Shown in pieces: positions 1 through 7,603 of a stretch of 61,125 nucleotides of DNA. Source of the DNA: Jiangella asiatica (GTDB lineage: Bacteria > Actinomycetota > Actinomycetes > Jiangellales > Jiangellaceae). The notes beneath the pieces are model-generated. The model worked only from the letters and a program-made list of their open reading frames with translations. It was not told the DNA's origin and did not search any database. How positions within the stretch are numbered: the stretch's first letter is position 1; every line of letters begins with the position of its first letter. Location: assembly GCF_004349065.1 (NCBI RefSeq), contig NZ_SMKZ01000041.1:1-61125 (forward strand), written 5' to 3'. A program made the translations under genes and the position numbers.

Positions 1-25
1 GCCCCTCCCCGTCCCACCTCCCCGA

Positions 26-111
26 AATGATCACGTTCAGCAGGATCTCCCGTGCATCACCAGGCTTGTAAGCATGGTGCGACACGAAATTTCGTGCTGA
101 ACGTGATCATT
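26..111. repeat. 86-bp palindromic intergenic element, copy 1 (REP/MITE-like)
   Basis: The ends are perfect 17-bp inverted repeats: AATGATCACGTTCAGCA at 26-42 and its reverse complement at 95-111. Inside is a second hairpin, CACCA (58-62) pairing with TGGTG (75-79), topped by GCTT (64-67) pairing with AAGC (70-73). A second copy lies at 19326-19411; my hand alignment gives 74 of 86 identical positions and no gaps. There is no coding sequence inside. This copy lies just past the 3' end of the DUF1416 gene, so it may also act as a transcript end or mRNA-stabilising structure. The family is unknown to me. Confidence 0.85.
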
Positions 112-133
112 CCCAAGCGGGGGGGGTGAAGGG

Positions 134-430
134 CTAGGCGACGTGGACGTCCACCTCGGTGATGCCGAGCTGGGCGACGACGGGGCGGTCGACCGGCTGC
201 GCGCCCGGTGCGAGCGTCCGCAGCGTCCACGAGCCCGGTGCGGCGAAGAACCGGAACTGGCCCGTCGCGCTGGTCGGCACCTCGGCGGTGAACTCGCCGG
301 TGGCGTCGAGCAGCCGGACGTAGGCACCGGCGAGCGGCGCGTCGTCACGGTGCACGATGCCCTGGATCACGGTCTGCTTGGAGACGTCGACGCCGTCGAG
401 CGACACGCCGCCGGTGGTTGCTCCGCACAT
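134..430 (-). CDS. DUF1416 protein (SseC-like), partner of thiosulfate sulfurtransferase
   Basis: This is a 98-residue protein beginning MCGATTGGVSLDGVDVSKQT, which is typical of the actinobacterial DUF1416/SseC family. The body looks like a small transthyretin- or carboxypeptidase-regulatory-like beta sandwich (VIQGIVHRDDAPLAGAYVRL). I chose the ATG at 430 because the family starts at MCGA; it lies 5 nt after the sulfurtransferase stop, so the two are surely co-transcribed. In mycobacteria the same trio, a thioredoxin-like gene, cysA2 and sseC2, sits together. The biochemical role is unknown; a part in sulfane-sulfur handling is inferred from context. Confidence 0.85.
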   Translation of the reverse strand: MCGATTGGVSLDGVDVSKQTVIQGIVHRDDAPLAGAYVRLLDATGEFTAEVPTSATGQFRFFAAPGSWTLRTLAPGAQPVDRPVVAQLGITEVDVHVA

Positions 431-435
431 CGGGC

Positions 436-1284
436 TCAGACCGTCCCGGGCTCGTCGCCGGTGGCCACCGGCACGCCGACCAGCGAGCCGTACTCGGTCC
501 ACGAGCCGTCGTAATTCTTCACGTTCTGCACGCCGAGGATCTCGCGCAGCACGAACCAGGTATGCGAGGAGCGCTCACCGATGCGGCAATAGGCGATGGT
601 GTCCTTGCCGAAGTCGACGCCGACCTCGCCGTAGAGCTGGCGCAGCTCGTCGTCGGAACGGAACGTGCCGTCGTCATTGGCCGCTTTGCTCCACGGGACG
701 TTCGCCGCGGTCGGGATGTGCCCGGCGACCTGCGAGACCTCCTGCGGCAGGTGGGCCGGTGCGAGCAGCCGGCCGGCGTACTCGTCGGGTGAGCGGACGT
801 CCACCAGGTTCTGCGCGCCGATGGCGGCGATGACCTCGTCGCGGAAGGCGCGGATGGAGTTGTCCGGGTCCTTCGCACTGTAGGTGGTTGCCTGCCGCGT
901 CGGGACGGCGTCGACGAGCTGGCGGCTCTCCAGCTCCCAGATCTTGCGCCCACCGTCGAGCAGGCGGACGTCCTCGTGGCCGTAGACCTTGAAGTACCAG
1001 TAGGCGTAGGCGGCGAACCAGTTGTTGTTGCCGCCGTAGAGGACGACCGTGTCGTCGTTCGAGATGCCCAGGCCGCTCAGGAGGGCTTCGAACTGCCCCT
1101 TGTCGACGAAGTCACGACGCACCGGGTCACGCAGGTCGCTGGACCAGTTGACCTTCACAGCGCCGCGGATGTGGTTCTTGTCGTAAGCGGCGGTGTCCTC
1201 GTCGACCTCGACGAGCACCACCTTCGGGTTGTCGAGGTTCTGCTCGACCCAATCGGCCGAGACGAGGCTGGACTCGCGGCTCAT
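436..1284 (-). CDS. Thiosulfate sulfurtransferase (two-domain rhodanese, CysA2/SseA type)
   Basis: This 282-residue cytoplasmic enzyme transfers sulfane sulfur from thiosulfate to a thiophilic acceptor. Two rhodanese domains are visible: an inactive N-terminal one (about 8-120) with the structural motif YGGNNNWFA, and a catalytic C-terminal one (about 150-270) whose active-site loop reads CRIGERSSHTW, with Cys233 as persulfide carrier. That loop matches the actinobacterial CysA2/CysA3 type. The start is an ATG with GGAGG upstream. It overlaps the DUF4395 gene by 4 bp (ATGA), implying translational coupling, and is followed after 5 nt by the DUF1416 gene. Confidence 0.95.
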   Translation of the reverse strand: MSRESSLVSADWVEQNLDNPKVVLVEVDEDTAAYDKNHIRGAVKVNWSSDLRDPVRRDFVDKGQFEALLSGLGISNDDTVVLYGGNNNWFAAYAYWYFKVYGHEDVRLLDGGRKIWELESRQLVDAVPTRQATTYSAKDPDNSIRAFRDEVIAAIGAQNLVDVRSPDEYAGRLLAPAHLPQEVSQVAGHIPTAANVPWSKAANDDGTFRSDDELRQLYGEVGVDFGKDTIAYCRIGERSSHTWFVLREILGVQNVKNYDGSWTEYGSLVGVPVATGDEPGTV

Positions 1285-1724
1285 GGCGCGACCTCCGTGG
1301 GGTTGGGTTGGGATGGGAACAGACGCCGGTAGGCGAGGTAGATCTCACAGCCGAGGCAAAAGCCGAAGGCGGCGTTCAGGAACGCCGCGGCCAGGGCGGC
1401 CCCGGCGGCGACGTAGGCGAGGGCGGTCAGCCCGGAGGCGAACCCGATGACGCCGACGACGGCGAACGCCAGGCCCACGGCCTGGGCGAACCGCGGTGGC
1501 ACGGCGTCTTCCAGCTCACGTGGCGGCCCGAGCCGGGGCCGGACCACACGGGCGTAGAACAGTCCGTACGGCGAGCGTGCCGGCCCGGCGAACGCGCCGG
1601 CCGCGAATACGGCGCCTTGCACCGCTAGCAGCCAGCCGCTGCCGGTGACCAGGACGATCGCGAGGACGAACGTGGTGACGGCGGCGGCGAAGCGCTGGCC
1701 GCGCGGGTCGATGCTGCTCAGCAT
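1281..1724 (-). CDS. DUF4395 membrane protein
   Basis: This 147-residue protein has about four hydrophobic segments (around 12-35, 35-50, 80-100 and 102-122) and the DUF4395 C-terminal signature FCLGCEIYL (Cys-x2-Cys). The family usually sits beside thioredoxin-like or sulfurtransferase genes, as here, and is suspected of membrane redox or sulfur transfer, though I know of no proven function. The ATG at 1724 has AGGAGG just upstream. Its stop overlaps the sulfurtransferase start by 4 bp. It is the first large gene after the small leader ORF at 1818-1895. Confidence 0.85.
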   Translation of the reverse strand: MLSSIDPRGQRFAAAVTTFVLAIVLVTGSGWLLAVQGAVFAAGAFAGPARSPYGLFYARVVRPRLGPPRELEDAVPPRFAQAVGLAFAVVGVIGFASGLTALAYVAAGAALAAAFLNAAFGFCLGCEIYLAYRRLFPSQPNPTEVAP

Positions 1725-1817
1725 GGTCCTCCTGACGTGGACGAGGCGGGGGGATGTGCGTCAGGAACGGAGTGTCTGAATGGGCGCCGCGGGAACGCGG
1801 GCGCGCGCCGTTCCTCG

Positions 1818-1895
1818 TCAGGACATGCGACAGAGCATCGACGCGGCGCGACCGAAGTCGATGGCGCGGCGCTTCCAGAGCTCTGTGCGGAACAT
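1818..1895 (-). CDS. Putative cysteine-type leader peptide (25 aa)
   Basis: This small ORF reads M-F-R-T-E-L-W-K, then RRAIDFGRAASMLCR, then M-S-stop. It fits the Arg-rich, Cys-ending pattern (roughly R-R-x-I-D-hydrophobic-x-R-x-A-S-x-x-C) of the leader peptides found upstream of actinobacterial sulfur-assimilation operons. It lies 93 nt upstream of DUF4395 on the same strand. There is no ribosome-binding site; instead TACGCT sits exactly 7 nt before the ATG, so the transcript probably starts at the ATG. The expected role is attenuation: stalling at the Cys22 codon when cysteine is scarce would free the downstream genes. It is too short for standard ORF calling. Confidence 0.75.
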   Translation of the reverse strand: MFRTELWKRRAIDFGRAASMLCRMS

Positions 1896-1902
1896 ACGGA
1901 CG

Positions 1903-1908
1903 AGCGTA
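1903..1908 (-). promoter_or_regulatory. -10 box of leaderless promoter for the leader peptide and sulfur operon
   Basis: Read on the minus strand this is TACGCT, which fits the TANNNT consensus. It is 7 nt upstream of the ATG at 1895, the spacing expected when transcription starts on the A of the start codon. I see no convincing -35. Confidence 0.5.
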
Positions 1909-1945
1909 GGGCCAACCTGGGCCGACGTCACTCCGTGGATCGAAT

Positions 1946-1966
1946 CGTGAGACGGTCCGTCTCACG
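1946..1966. promoter_or_regulatory. 21-bp perfect palindrome, operator-like
   Basis: The arms CGTGAGACGG (1946-1955) and CCGTCTCACG (1957-1966) flank a single T. It lies between the thioredoxin-like stop (1988) and the leader peptide start (1895), about 40 bp upstream of the presumed leaderless promoter. A dimeric repressor or activator site for the sulfur operon is the simplest reading. It could also be a transcript-end hairpin for the gene before it, but there is no T tract on the minus strand. Confidence 0.5.
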
Positions 1967-1987
1967 CTGCGACCATTTGGCCCGATT

Positions 1988-2392
1988 CTAGGTCGGCAGC
2001 GCCGCCCGGACATCGGCGAGCCGCGGCGCTCCGCTGGCCCGCCGCACCACCCGGCCGTGCGCGTCGAGGATCAGCGTGGTCGGGGTCCGCAGGATGTTGA
2101 GCCGGCGAACCAGGTCGAGGTGGTGCTCGGCGTCGATCTCCACGTGCACCACGCCGTCGGTGTCACGAGCGACGTGGGCCAACGTGGCCCGCGCGGCCCG
2201 GCACGGCTGACAGAACGCCGTGGAGAACTGCACGAGGGTGGCACGCGACCCCAGGTCGGTACCGAGCTCGGCCGGCCCGAGACGCTCGTCGTTCACCGTC
2301 GCCTCCACCACCCGCCCGTCGCGTCGCTGCCACCACAGCCCGAACAATGAGGCCGCGACGAGCACGCCGACAACGATCAACACCTCGGTCAC
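1988..2392 (-). CDS. Membrane-anchored thioredoxin-like protein (ThiX-like)
   Basis: This 134-residue protein has an N-terminal membrane anchor (about residues 4-21) followed by a thioredoxin fold with active site C61-Q-P-C64 and the cis-proline loop RTPTTLI. It probably reduces disulfides or persulfides at the outer face of the membrane; orientation is inferred from the short N-terminus before the anchor. The GTG start at 2392 has AGGA upstream. It lies 54 nt downstream of the His-rich membrane protein gene and upstream of the sulfur cluster, the same neighbourhood as mycobacterial thiX-cysA2-sseC2. The palindrome and leader promoter that follow suggest it may be transcribed separately from the sulfurtransferase. 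Confidence 0.85.
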   Translation of the reverse strand: MTEVLIVVGVLVAASLFGLWWQRRDGRVVEATVNDERLGPAELGTDLGSRATLVQFSTAFCQPCRAARATLAHVARDTDGVVHVEIDAEHHLDLVRRLNILRTPTTLILDAHGRVVRRASGAPRLADVRAALPT

Positions 2393-2446
2393 GTCCTGCT
2401 CAACGCCCCGCCCGGCGCCCGCGATTCCCGCGGCGCCCGGCCGTGG

Positions 2447-3430
2447 TCAGCTGACGAAGATGCGGCCGAGCACGTAAGCGGCCGGCGCGGCCGCGACGAA
2501 CGGCACGCTGATCCGCAGCGGGAGGAAGACACCCGCACCGCGGCGCGGTCCATCGCCGGCCGGGCCGTCCACCGGCGGGTCGTCGCCCAGCCCGTCGTCG
2601 CCGGCGCGGTGGGCACCGCTCGCGTGGACCCCACTGGAATGCGCTCCGGCCGCATGCACTCCGGCCGCGTGCGACCCAGCCGCATGTGCCGCGGCGGGGT
2701 GCAGCCCCGCGCCCCGGTCCGCCGCGCCCGCCGGTGGTTCGGGCTCGTCGAGGTCGATCTGCCCCGGCTCCGCGGTGAACTCCTCGGCCAGCCGGTCGAC
2801 CGCGGCGAAGGCGACCGCCGCCATCAGCCCGGCGAACGTCGCGACGACGACGGCGCTCACCGCCGGTACCGCCTCGTCGACCCAGCCCGTCGTGAGCACC
2901 AGCGCACCGGTGACGACCGCGGCGAGCAGCACACCGAGCAGCCGGCGCACCGCGCGCGAGATGGGCACCGTCTCCGTCACCCCGACGACGCCGACACCGA
3001 GCAGCGCGAGGCCGACCGCGTACGGGCCGTCCGGCGACTCGCGCAGGGCCAGCCAGCACACCGGGAGCACCGCGAGCACGCAGGCGCTGACGGAGTAGGC
3101 CAGCGAGGCGGTGAGCCGCGCCCGGCCGTCCTGGCCGAAGAGCTGGACGACGACCGACGCCAGCAGCGTCGGGCCGAGGACGGCGGCGATGGGGGTCAGG
3201 TCGGAGGTCTCCTCACCGTACGTCCAGGCCAGCGCAGCGCCGCCGGCGGCGAGCGAGACGGCGGCGGACCAGCGGGCGGCGCGGACTCGCGCGGCCGACA
3301 CCGCGCCCAGGGTGAAGATCAGGACGACGAGCGCGATGCCGCCGGCCAGCAGGGTGCGCCCCGATGCCGACGCCAGGCCGAGCACGCCCGCGAGGGCAGC
3401 GACGGCCAGCGAGGCTTGGACGGAGGGCAC
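2447..3430 (-). CDS. Polytopic membrane protein with a His-every-fifth-residue loop
   Basis: This protein of about 327 residues has roughly eight hydrophobic helices in its first 215 residues, a polar linker, and one more hydrophobic segment at the C-terminus (ISVPFVAAAPAAYVLGRIFV). Between them, seven histidines are spaced exactly five residues apart (H244, 249, 254, 259, 264, 269 and 274), in units such as AAGSH, AAGVH and SSGVH. I recognise no family. Metal binding by this loop is an inference. I prefer the GTG at 3430 (PSVQASLAVAALAG follows it) because the upstream extension is not membrane-like. No strong ribosome-binding site is visible, so the start is uncertain. Confidence 0.7.
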   Translation of the reverse strand: MPSVQASLAVAALAGVLGLASASGRTLLAGGIALVVLIFTLGAVSAARVRAARWSAAVSLAAGGAALAWTYGEETSDLTPIAAVLGPTLLASVVVQLFGQDGRARLTASLAYSVSACVLAVLPVCWLALRESPDGPYAVGLALLGVGVVGVTETVPISRAVRRLLGVLLAAVVTGALVLTTGWVDEAVPAVSAVVVATFAGLMAAVAFAAVDRLAEEFTAEPGQIDLDEPEPPAGAADRGAGLHPAAAHAAGSHAAGVHAAGAHSSGVHASGAHRAGDDGLGDDPPVDGPAGDGPRRGAGVFLPLRISVPFVAAAPAAYVLGRIFVS

Positions 3431-3625
3431 ATCTGAATGCTCGCAGACGCTCACGGCACACCAGGGCCGAAATGACAACAACTCGACAACAGTCCGGCCG
3501 CCCCCTGGGAACGGCGTGATCTCGATCTCGCCCACCGGACGCAGGGCCCGCGCCCTACGGTATATGGCACATCGTTTTACGTGACCGGGCACATCGCGCA
3601 GGTCGTTCGAAAGGATCTACGGGAC

Positions 3626-5047
3626 ATGACGAACATTCGCGCCCGCGTCGCGGCTATCCTGGCCGTCGCCGCGGTCGCCCTGGCTGGATGCGGCGACGAC
3701 TCGGAGCCGTCCGCCGACGAGACCAGCACCGAGGCGCCCAGTGAGGCACCGTCGGACGAACCATCCACCCCTGAAGAGACGACGCCGCAGTTCAGCTGCC
3801 CGCCAGAGCTGAGCGACACACTGCCCGAGAGCCTGGACCCGGACGCCTGCTGGTCGCATCCGGACCTGGAACGCCCGGCACTGATCGACGGCACGGTGTT
3901 CGCCCTCGAGCCGGATGCCTCCGACCCCACGACGGCACGCCACATCCTCGCGCTGGACGCCGAGACCGGCGAGCGGCTGTGGAAGTCCGAGGTGCTGCCC
4001 GGCGCGGTGTCGGCGCTGCGGGCCACCGAGGTCGACGGCGCGCCGGGCGTAGCCGTCCTGGTCACCGAGAACGACGCCGGCGACGCGCTGACCGAGGCGT
4101 CGACGGCGTGGGGTTACCTGGCCTGGCCGGCCGACGCGGGCGGCGGCGACGGGGGCGACGCCGGCAGCGAGGACCCAGCGTTCCAGCCCGAGGTGCACAT
4201 CACCGTGCCGCAGGGCGAGAACCCGCACACCGACGTCTACTGGACCGACCAGGGCGTGCTGGCCGGCGACCAGTTCCTCGCGACGGACGCCACCGAGTTC
4301 ACCCCGGTGAACCGTGACCCGGAGCCGATGGTCGTGGGCCAGTACGACCTGGACGAGTACTTCGCGGGCGTCTCCGGTGACCTGGTGCTCTCCTACGTCC
4401 GCGGCATCGCCTACACCGACGACGGCTCGGAGAACGGCGACACCTACTTCGGCTGGCTGGCCCGCACGTTCGACGGCGCCGAGGCCTGGAACACCGTCGC
4501 CTCGACGCCGAACGAGGAGGACCTCCTGTTCGCCGAGGGGCCGACCCAGATGACGATGGTGGTCGGCCCGTACCTGCTGACCATCACCGCGACGGACGAG
4601 AACGCCACCGCGTTCGAGGTCGCCTGGCTGGACGCCGCCACACACGAGCCGGCCACGCCGTCGGCCGCCGACCTTGCCGGCGTGCAGCCGATCGCGGCCG
4701 ACTCCGGCATCATGGCCAGCACCGGCGCGCTGCTCTCGCCTGACGGCGGCCACCTGTTCGTGGCGTGGTCGACGCTGGCCGTCATCGTGGACGTCGAAGG
4801 CGGCACGGTCACCCGGGTCCCGACGGACTTCGAGATCCACGCGACCACGGCCGACGACTCGACGGTCTACGGCAGCACCCAGAACGGCACGCTGACCGTC
4901 GACCTCGCCAGCGCGGAGGCGACGGCGATCGAGCCGCCGCACGAGAGCTTCGACCTCGTCGACAGCGAGTTCGGCGTGGCCCTCCTGGAAGGGGGCGTCG
5001 GCGAGACGTCCTACCTGGTCGGCGGCCGCCGTACCGACGCCGGCTGA
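3626..5047 (+). CDS. Secreted lipoprotein with PQQ/beta-propeller-like repeats
   Basis: This 473-residue protein starts with a lipoprotein signal peptide, MTNIRARVAAILAVAAVA then LAGC, with Cys22 as the lipidated residue. A low-complexity Ser/Glu/Pro/Thr linker follows (about 27-52). The remainder has short strands of the PQQ-like propeller type (HILALDAETGERLWKSEVL). It is probably exposed on the outer face of the membrane; the ligand is unknown. I chose the ATG at 3626 over an in-frame start 45 bp upstream because it gives a perfect signal peptide and has AAGGA about 11 nt upstream. It is transcribed divergently from the membrane protein at 2447-3430. Confidence 0.8.
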   Translation: MTNIRARVAAILAVAAVALAGCGDDSEPSADETSTEAPSEAPSDEPSTPEETTPQFSCPPELSDTLPESLDPDACWSHPDLERPALIDGTVFALEPDASDPTTARHILALDAETGERLWKSEVLPGAVSALRATEVDGAPGVAVLVTENDAGDALTEASTAWGYLAWPADAGGGDGGDAGSEDPAFQPEVHITVPQGENPHTDVYWTDQGVLAGDQFLATDATEFTPVNRDPEPMVVGQYDLDEYFAGVSGDLVLSYVRGIAYTDDGSENGDTYFGWLARTFDGAEAWNTVASTPNEEDLLFAEGPTQMTMVVGPYLLTITATDENATAFEVAWLDAATHEPATPSAADLAGVQPIAADSGIMASTGALLSPDGGHLFVAWSTLAVIVDVEGGTVTRVPTDFEIHATTADDSTVYGSTQNGTLTVDLASAEATAIEPPHESFDLVDSEFGVALLEGGVGETSYLVGGRRTDAG

Positions 5048-5435
5048 GCATCAAGGCTCGGCGATGTCACGGGGAGTTCTCGTTCAAGGCTCTGCGACCC
5101 GATCCGCCGGTCGAGTCGGGCTATAAGGCCAGGGCTCGGGCCGGCCGGTGGTCGGGTCGTGGTGGTCGCCGTCGCCTGACGGGGCGAGTCCGGGCACACC
5201 GCAGACCCCGCAGCCGTCGTCTCGGCCCACCGTCGCTCGTTACGGCGTTCGGCCACTGAGAACGGTGGTCGTCGGCGGTCTGCTGCCGCTCTGGTGGCAC
5301 CACTTCGGCCTTGATCATGGTTCTCGCGTCGCCTCACCTGGCGTGGCCGGTCGTTGGTGGTCAATGCGGCGACCTACAGGTGAGAAAGACCCACCGATCG
5401 GGTCGACGAACCACATTCGACTCGACGACGTGCGG
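5048..5435. other. 388-bp gene-free region between convergent genes
   Basis: I find no credible gene here on either strand. It contains an 8-bp inverted repeat, CTCACCTG (5333-5340) and CAGGTGAG (5377-5384), and a stretch near 5285-5325 including GTGGCACCAC and the palindrome TTGATCAT-like core. It could hold transcript ends for the lipoprotein and MoaD genes or a dispersed repeat, but nothing here proves that. Confidence 0.4.
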
Positions 5436-5714
5436 TCAGTGACCGCCGCCCGCGAACGGCGGGAGCAGCTCGACCGCCGACCCCTCGTGGAGGACGACGG
5501 TGGCGGGGTCGCGCGACCCGGCCGGGGTCCCGTCGACGACGACGGAGCAGATGTCGAGGACGGCGCCGAAGCGCGGGCTGCCTGCGTGCGCGGCCCGGAC
5601 CGCCGCCAACGCCTGGGCGAGCGTGTCCGCCTCCACCACCTGCGACGAGGTGCCCGCGGCCGCCCGCAACGCCGCCCAGTACCGCAACCGCACCTGCGCC
5701 ACGGCGAACCTCAC
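5436..5714 (-). CDS. MoaD/ThiS-family sulfur carrier
   Basis: This 92-residue ubiquitin-like protein belongs to the family whose C-terminal Gly-Gly is adenylated and thiocarboxylated to deliver sulfur, in MoaD to molybdopterin synthase. Family features are the start [21 protein letters not shown] and the end [11 protein letters not shown]. Oddly, a His follows the glycines, whereas carriers normally end at Gly-Gly. The GTG start overlaps the stop of the upstream hydrolase by 4 bp (GTGA), so the two are co-translated. No other molybdopterin genes are in the window. Confidence 0.85.
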   Translation of the reverse strand: MRFAVAQVRLRYWAALRAAAGTSSQVVEADTLAQALAAVRAAHAGSPRFGAVLDICSVVVDGTPAGSRDPATVVLHEGSAVELLPPFAGGGH

Positions 5715-6541
5715 ACCTCGACGACGGCGGCCTGGCGGGTCTGCTGGTCCAGCCACGCGCCGATGCGCGACACCAGAGACTCCGTGGCGCCGGCCTCGGC
5801 GTGGCCGAACCCGCGCTCCAGCCAGAGGTCGCCCGCTCCGGCGGCGCTGTGCACCTGCCACGCGTGGTGCAGCGGGAAGTAGTCGTCCTCGTCGCCGTGG
5901 ACCACGAGCAGCGGGACGTCGAGCTCGGCGGCGGCCGCCCGCGGGTCGATGGGGTCCGGCGTGGACCAGCCGGCCGGCGAGACCCGGGTGCGGCGGGTCA
6001 GCCGCAGCAGCCCCCGTCCGGCGCGGGTCAGGATGAGCCGGTGCAGGGTGCGCATGGCGGCGGTGCCGCGGTAGTGCCACTCACCGGGAACGCTGACCGC
6101 GGCGACGGCGCCTACACCGCGGTGCAGTGCGGCGTGGCGGATGGCGACCGCGGACCCGAGCGAGAATCCGAGCGTGGCGACCCGCCGGTAGCCCAGCGCG
6201 TGCGCCCAGTCGACCGCGGCGTCCATGTCGAGCACCTCGCGCCACCCCAGCGTGGAGTGGCCGCGGGAGCGGCCGTGCCCGCGCAGGTCGAGCAGGACGA
6301 CGCCGGCGTGCTCGCTCAGCCAGGCCGCGATGCGCCTCATCTGCGGGCTGCGCGAGCTCTGCGTGAACCCGTGCGCGACGACGACGGCGAGGTCGCCCGG
6401 GTACCCGTCGCGGCGGCGGAGATGGTGCGCGTGCAAGATCGTTCCGTCGGCGGCGAGCAGCCGGCGGGCCACCGACGGGCGTGCGTAGTCAGCACCCGGA
6501 CGCGGGTCGTCGGGGGTGCGGCGGCGGGAACGGCCCAGCAT
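5711..6541 (-). CDS. Alpha/beta hydrolase
   Basis: This 276-residue serine hydrolase has the nucleophile elbow GFSLGS, an oxyanion region [11 protein letters not shown] and a C-terminal catalytic His in [21 protein letters not shown] supplies the acid. The substrate is unknown. It is co-translated with the MoaD-like gene (4-bp overlap) and divergent from glnR. There is no clear ribosome-binding site; the sequence 7 nt before the ATG is AAGAAT, a weak -10 that might allow leaderless initiation. Confidence 0.8.
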   Translation of the reverse strand: MLGRSRRRTPDDPRPGADYARPSVARRLLAADGTILHAHHLRRRDGYPGDLAVVVAHGFTQSSRSPQMRRIAAWLSEHAGVVLLDLRGHGRSRGHSTLGWREVLDMDAAVDWAHALGYRRVATLGFSLGSAVAIRHAALHRGVGAVAAVSVPGEWHYRGTAAMRTLHRLILTRAGRGLLRLTRRTRVSPAGWSTPDPIDPRAAAAELDVPLLVVHGDEDDYFPLHHAWQVHSAAGAGDLWLERGFGHAEAGATESLVSRIGAWLDQQTRQAAVVEV

Positions 6542-6634
6542 GTCCGCTATTCTTCCCTACGAGGGACCTGGGCGACGAAGCCGGCAGGTCCCTTGCGCGT
6601 TCGTGGGACCCTTGAGCCACCGGGAGGTCGCACC

Positions 6635-7408
6635 ATGGCAACCATCGTCCTGCTGACCAACTCGCTGCAGCCGTCGGTCGAGGTGCTGCCGGCCCTTGGC
6701 TTCCTCCTGCACGACGTCCGGGTGCTTCCAGCCGAGGCCTCCGCGCTGGTGGACGCGCCCACCGGTGACGTCGTCGCCGTGGACGCGCGCCGCGACCTGT
6801 CGCAGGCCCGCGGCCTGACTCGGCTCATCCGCACCACCGGCATCGACGTGCCGCTGATGGCAGTGGTCACCGAGGGCGGGCTGGCCGCCGTCACCGCCGA
6901 GTGGGGCGTCGACGACGTCCTGCTCGACTCCGCCGGGCCGGCCGAGGTCGAGGCGCGGCTGCGGCTGGCGCAGGGCCGGCTGGCCGCGGCCGGCGACGAC
7001 GCGCCTGACGAGATCCGTTCCGGCGACCTCGTCATCGACGAGGCCACGTACACCGCCAAGGTGGCCCGGCGCACGCTCGACCTGACGTACAAGGAGTTCG
7101 AGCTCCTCAAGTTCCTCGCTCAGCATCCCGGTCGCGTCTTCACCCGCGCTCAGCTCCTTCAAGAAGTGTGGGGCTACGACTACTTCGGTGGTACCCGAAC
7201 GGTCGACGTCCATGTCCGGCGCCTGCGGGCCAAGCTCGGCGCCGACCACGAGGCGCTGATCGGCACCGTCCGCAACGTCGGCTACCGGTTCGTCCCGCCG
7301 CAGCAGGGCCGCGGCGGACGCTCGACCGCCGGCGTCGCCCTGCCGGAGCCGGAGAACACCGACGACGACACCGCGGAGCGCGTCCGCGCGACTCTCCTGC
7401 GTGACTGA
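6635..7408 (+). CDS. glnR: GlnR, OmpR-type orphan nitrogen regulator
   Basis: This 257-residue response-regulator-like activator/repressor controls nitrogen assimilation genes in actinobacteria. The N-terminus [19 protein letters not shown] and the segment [20 protein letters not shown] closely match GlnR from memory. Asp50 is kept, but the usual phosphorylation pocket is degenerate, in line with a regulator that works without phosphorylation. The C-terminal winged helix (about 150-235) contains [20 protein letters not shown]. The ATG at 6635 has GGGAGG 7 nt upstream, and TATTCT at 6548-6553 is a possible -10. No kinase gene is adjacent, as expected for GlnR. The place beside mshD, ppk and pst resembles Streptomyces. 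Confidence 0.93.
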   Translation: MATIVLLTNSLQPSVEVLPALGFLLHDVRVLPAEASALVDAPTGDVVAVDARRDLSQARGLTRLIRTTGIDVPLMAVVTEGGLAAVTAEWGVDDVLLDSAGPAEVEARLRLAQGRLAAAGDDAPDEIRSGDLVIDEATYTAKVARRTLDLTYKEFELLKFLAQHPGRVFTRAQLLQEVWGYDYFGGTRTVDVHVRRLRAKLGADHEALIGTVRNVGYRFVPPQQGRGGRSTAGVALPEPENTDDDTAERVRATLLRD

Positions 7409-7603
7409 CTGGTGGAGGGAGGGCAAGACCGCTGACCACAGGGGGCCGAAGGCCTCCTCGAGCTGCCGGTACGAGACGCAGGTCACGGTGACCGTGCATG
7501 GGGCTTGCCTGAACTCATCAATTGGTCGTCGCCGCCGCACCGCCGGCCGGTCCTTCCCGCTAAGGTCGCGTGAACGCGAACGACGGGGAAGGGACGTGGC
7601 GCA

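Noticed and set aside
5121-5318. Minus-strand 65-codon open frame in the gap after the lipoprotein
   Set aside because: Arg/Pro-rich, no ribosome-binding site, no recognisable feature.
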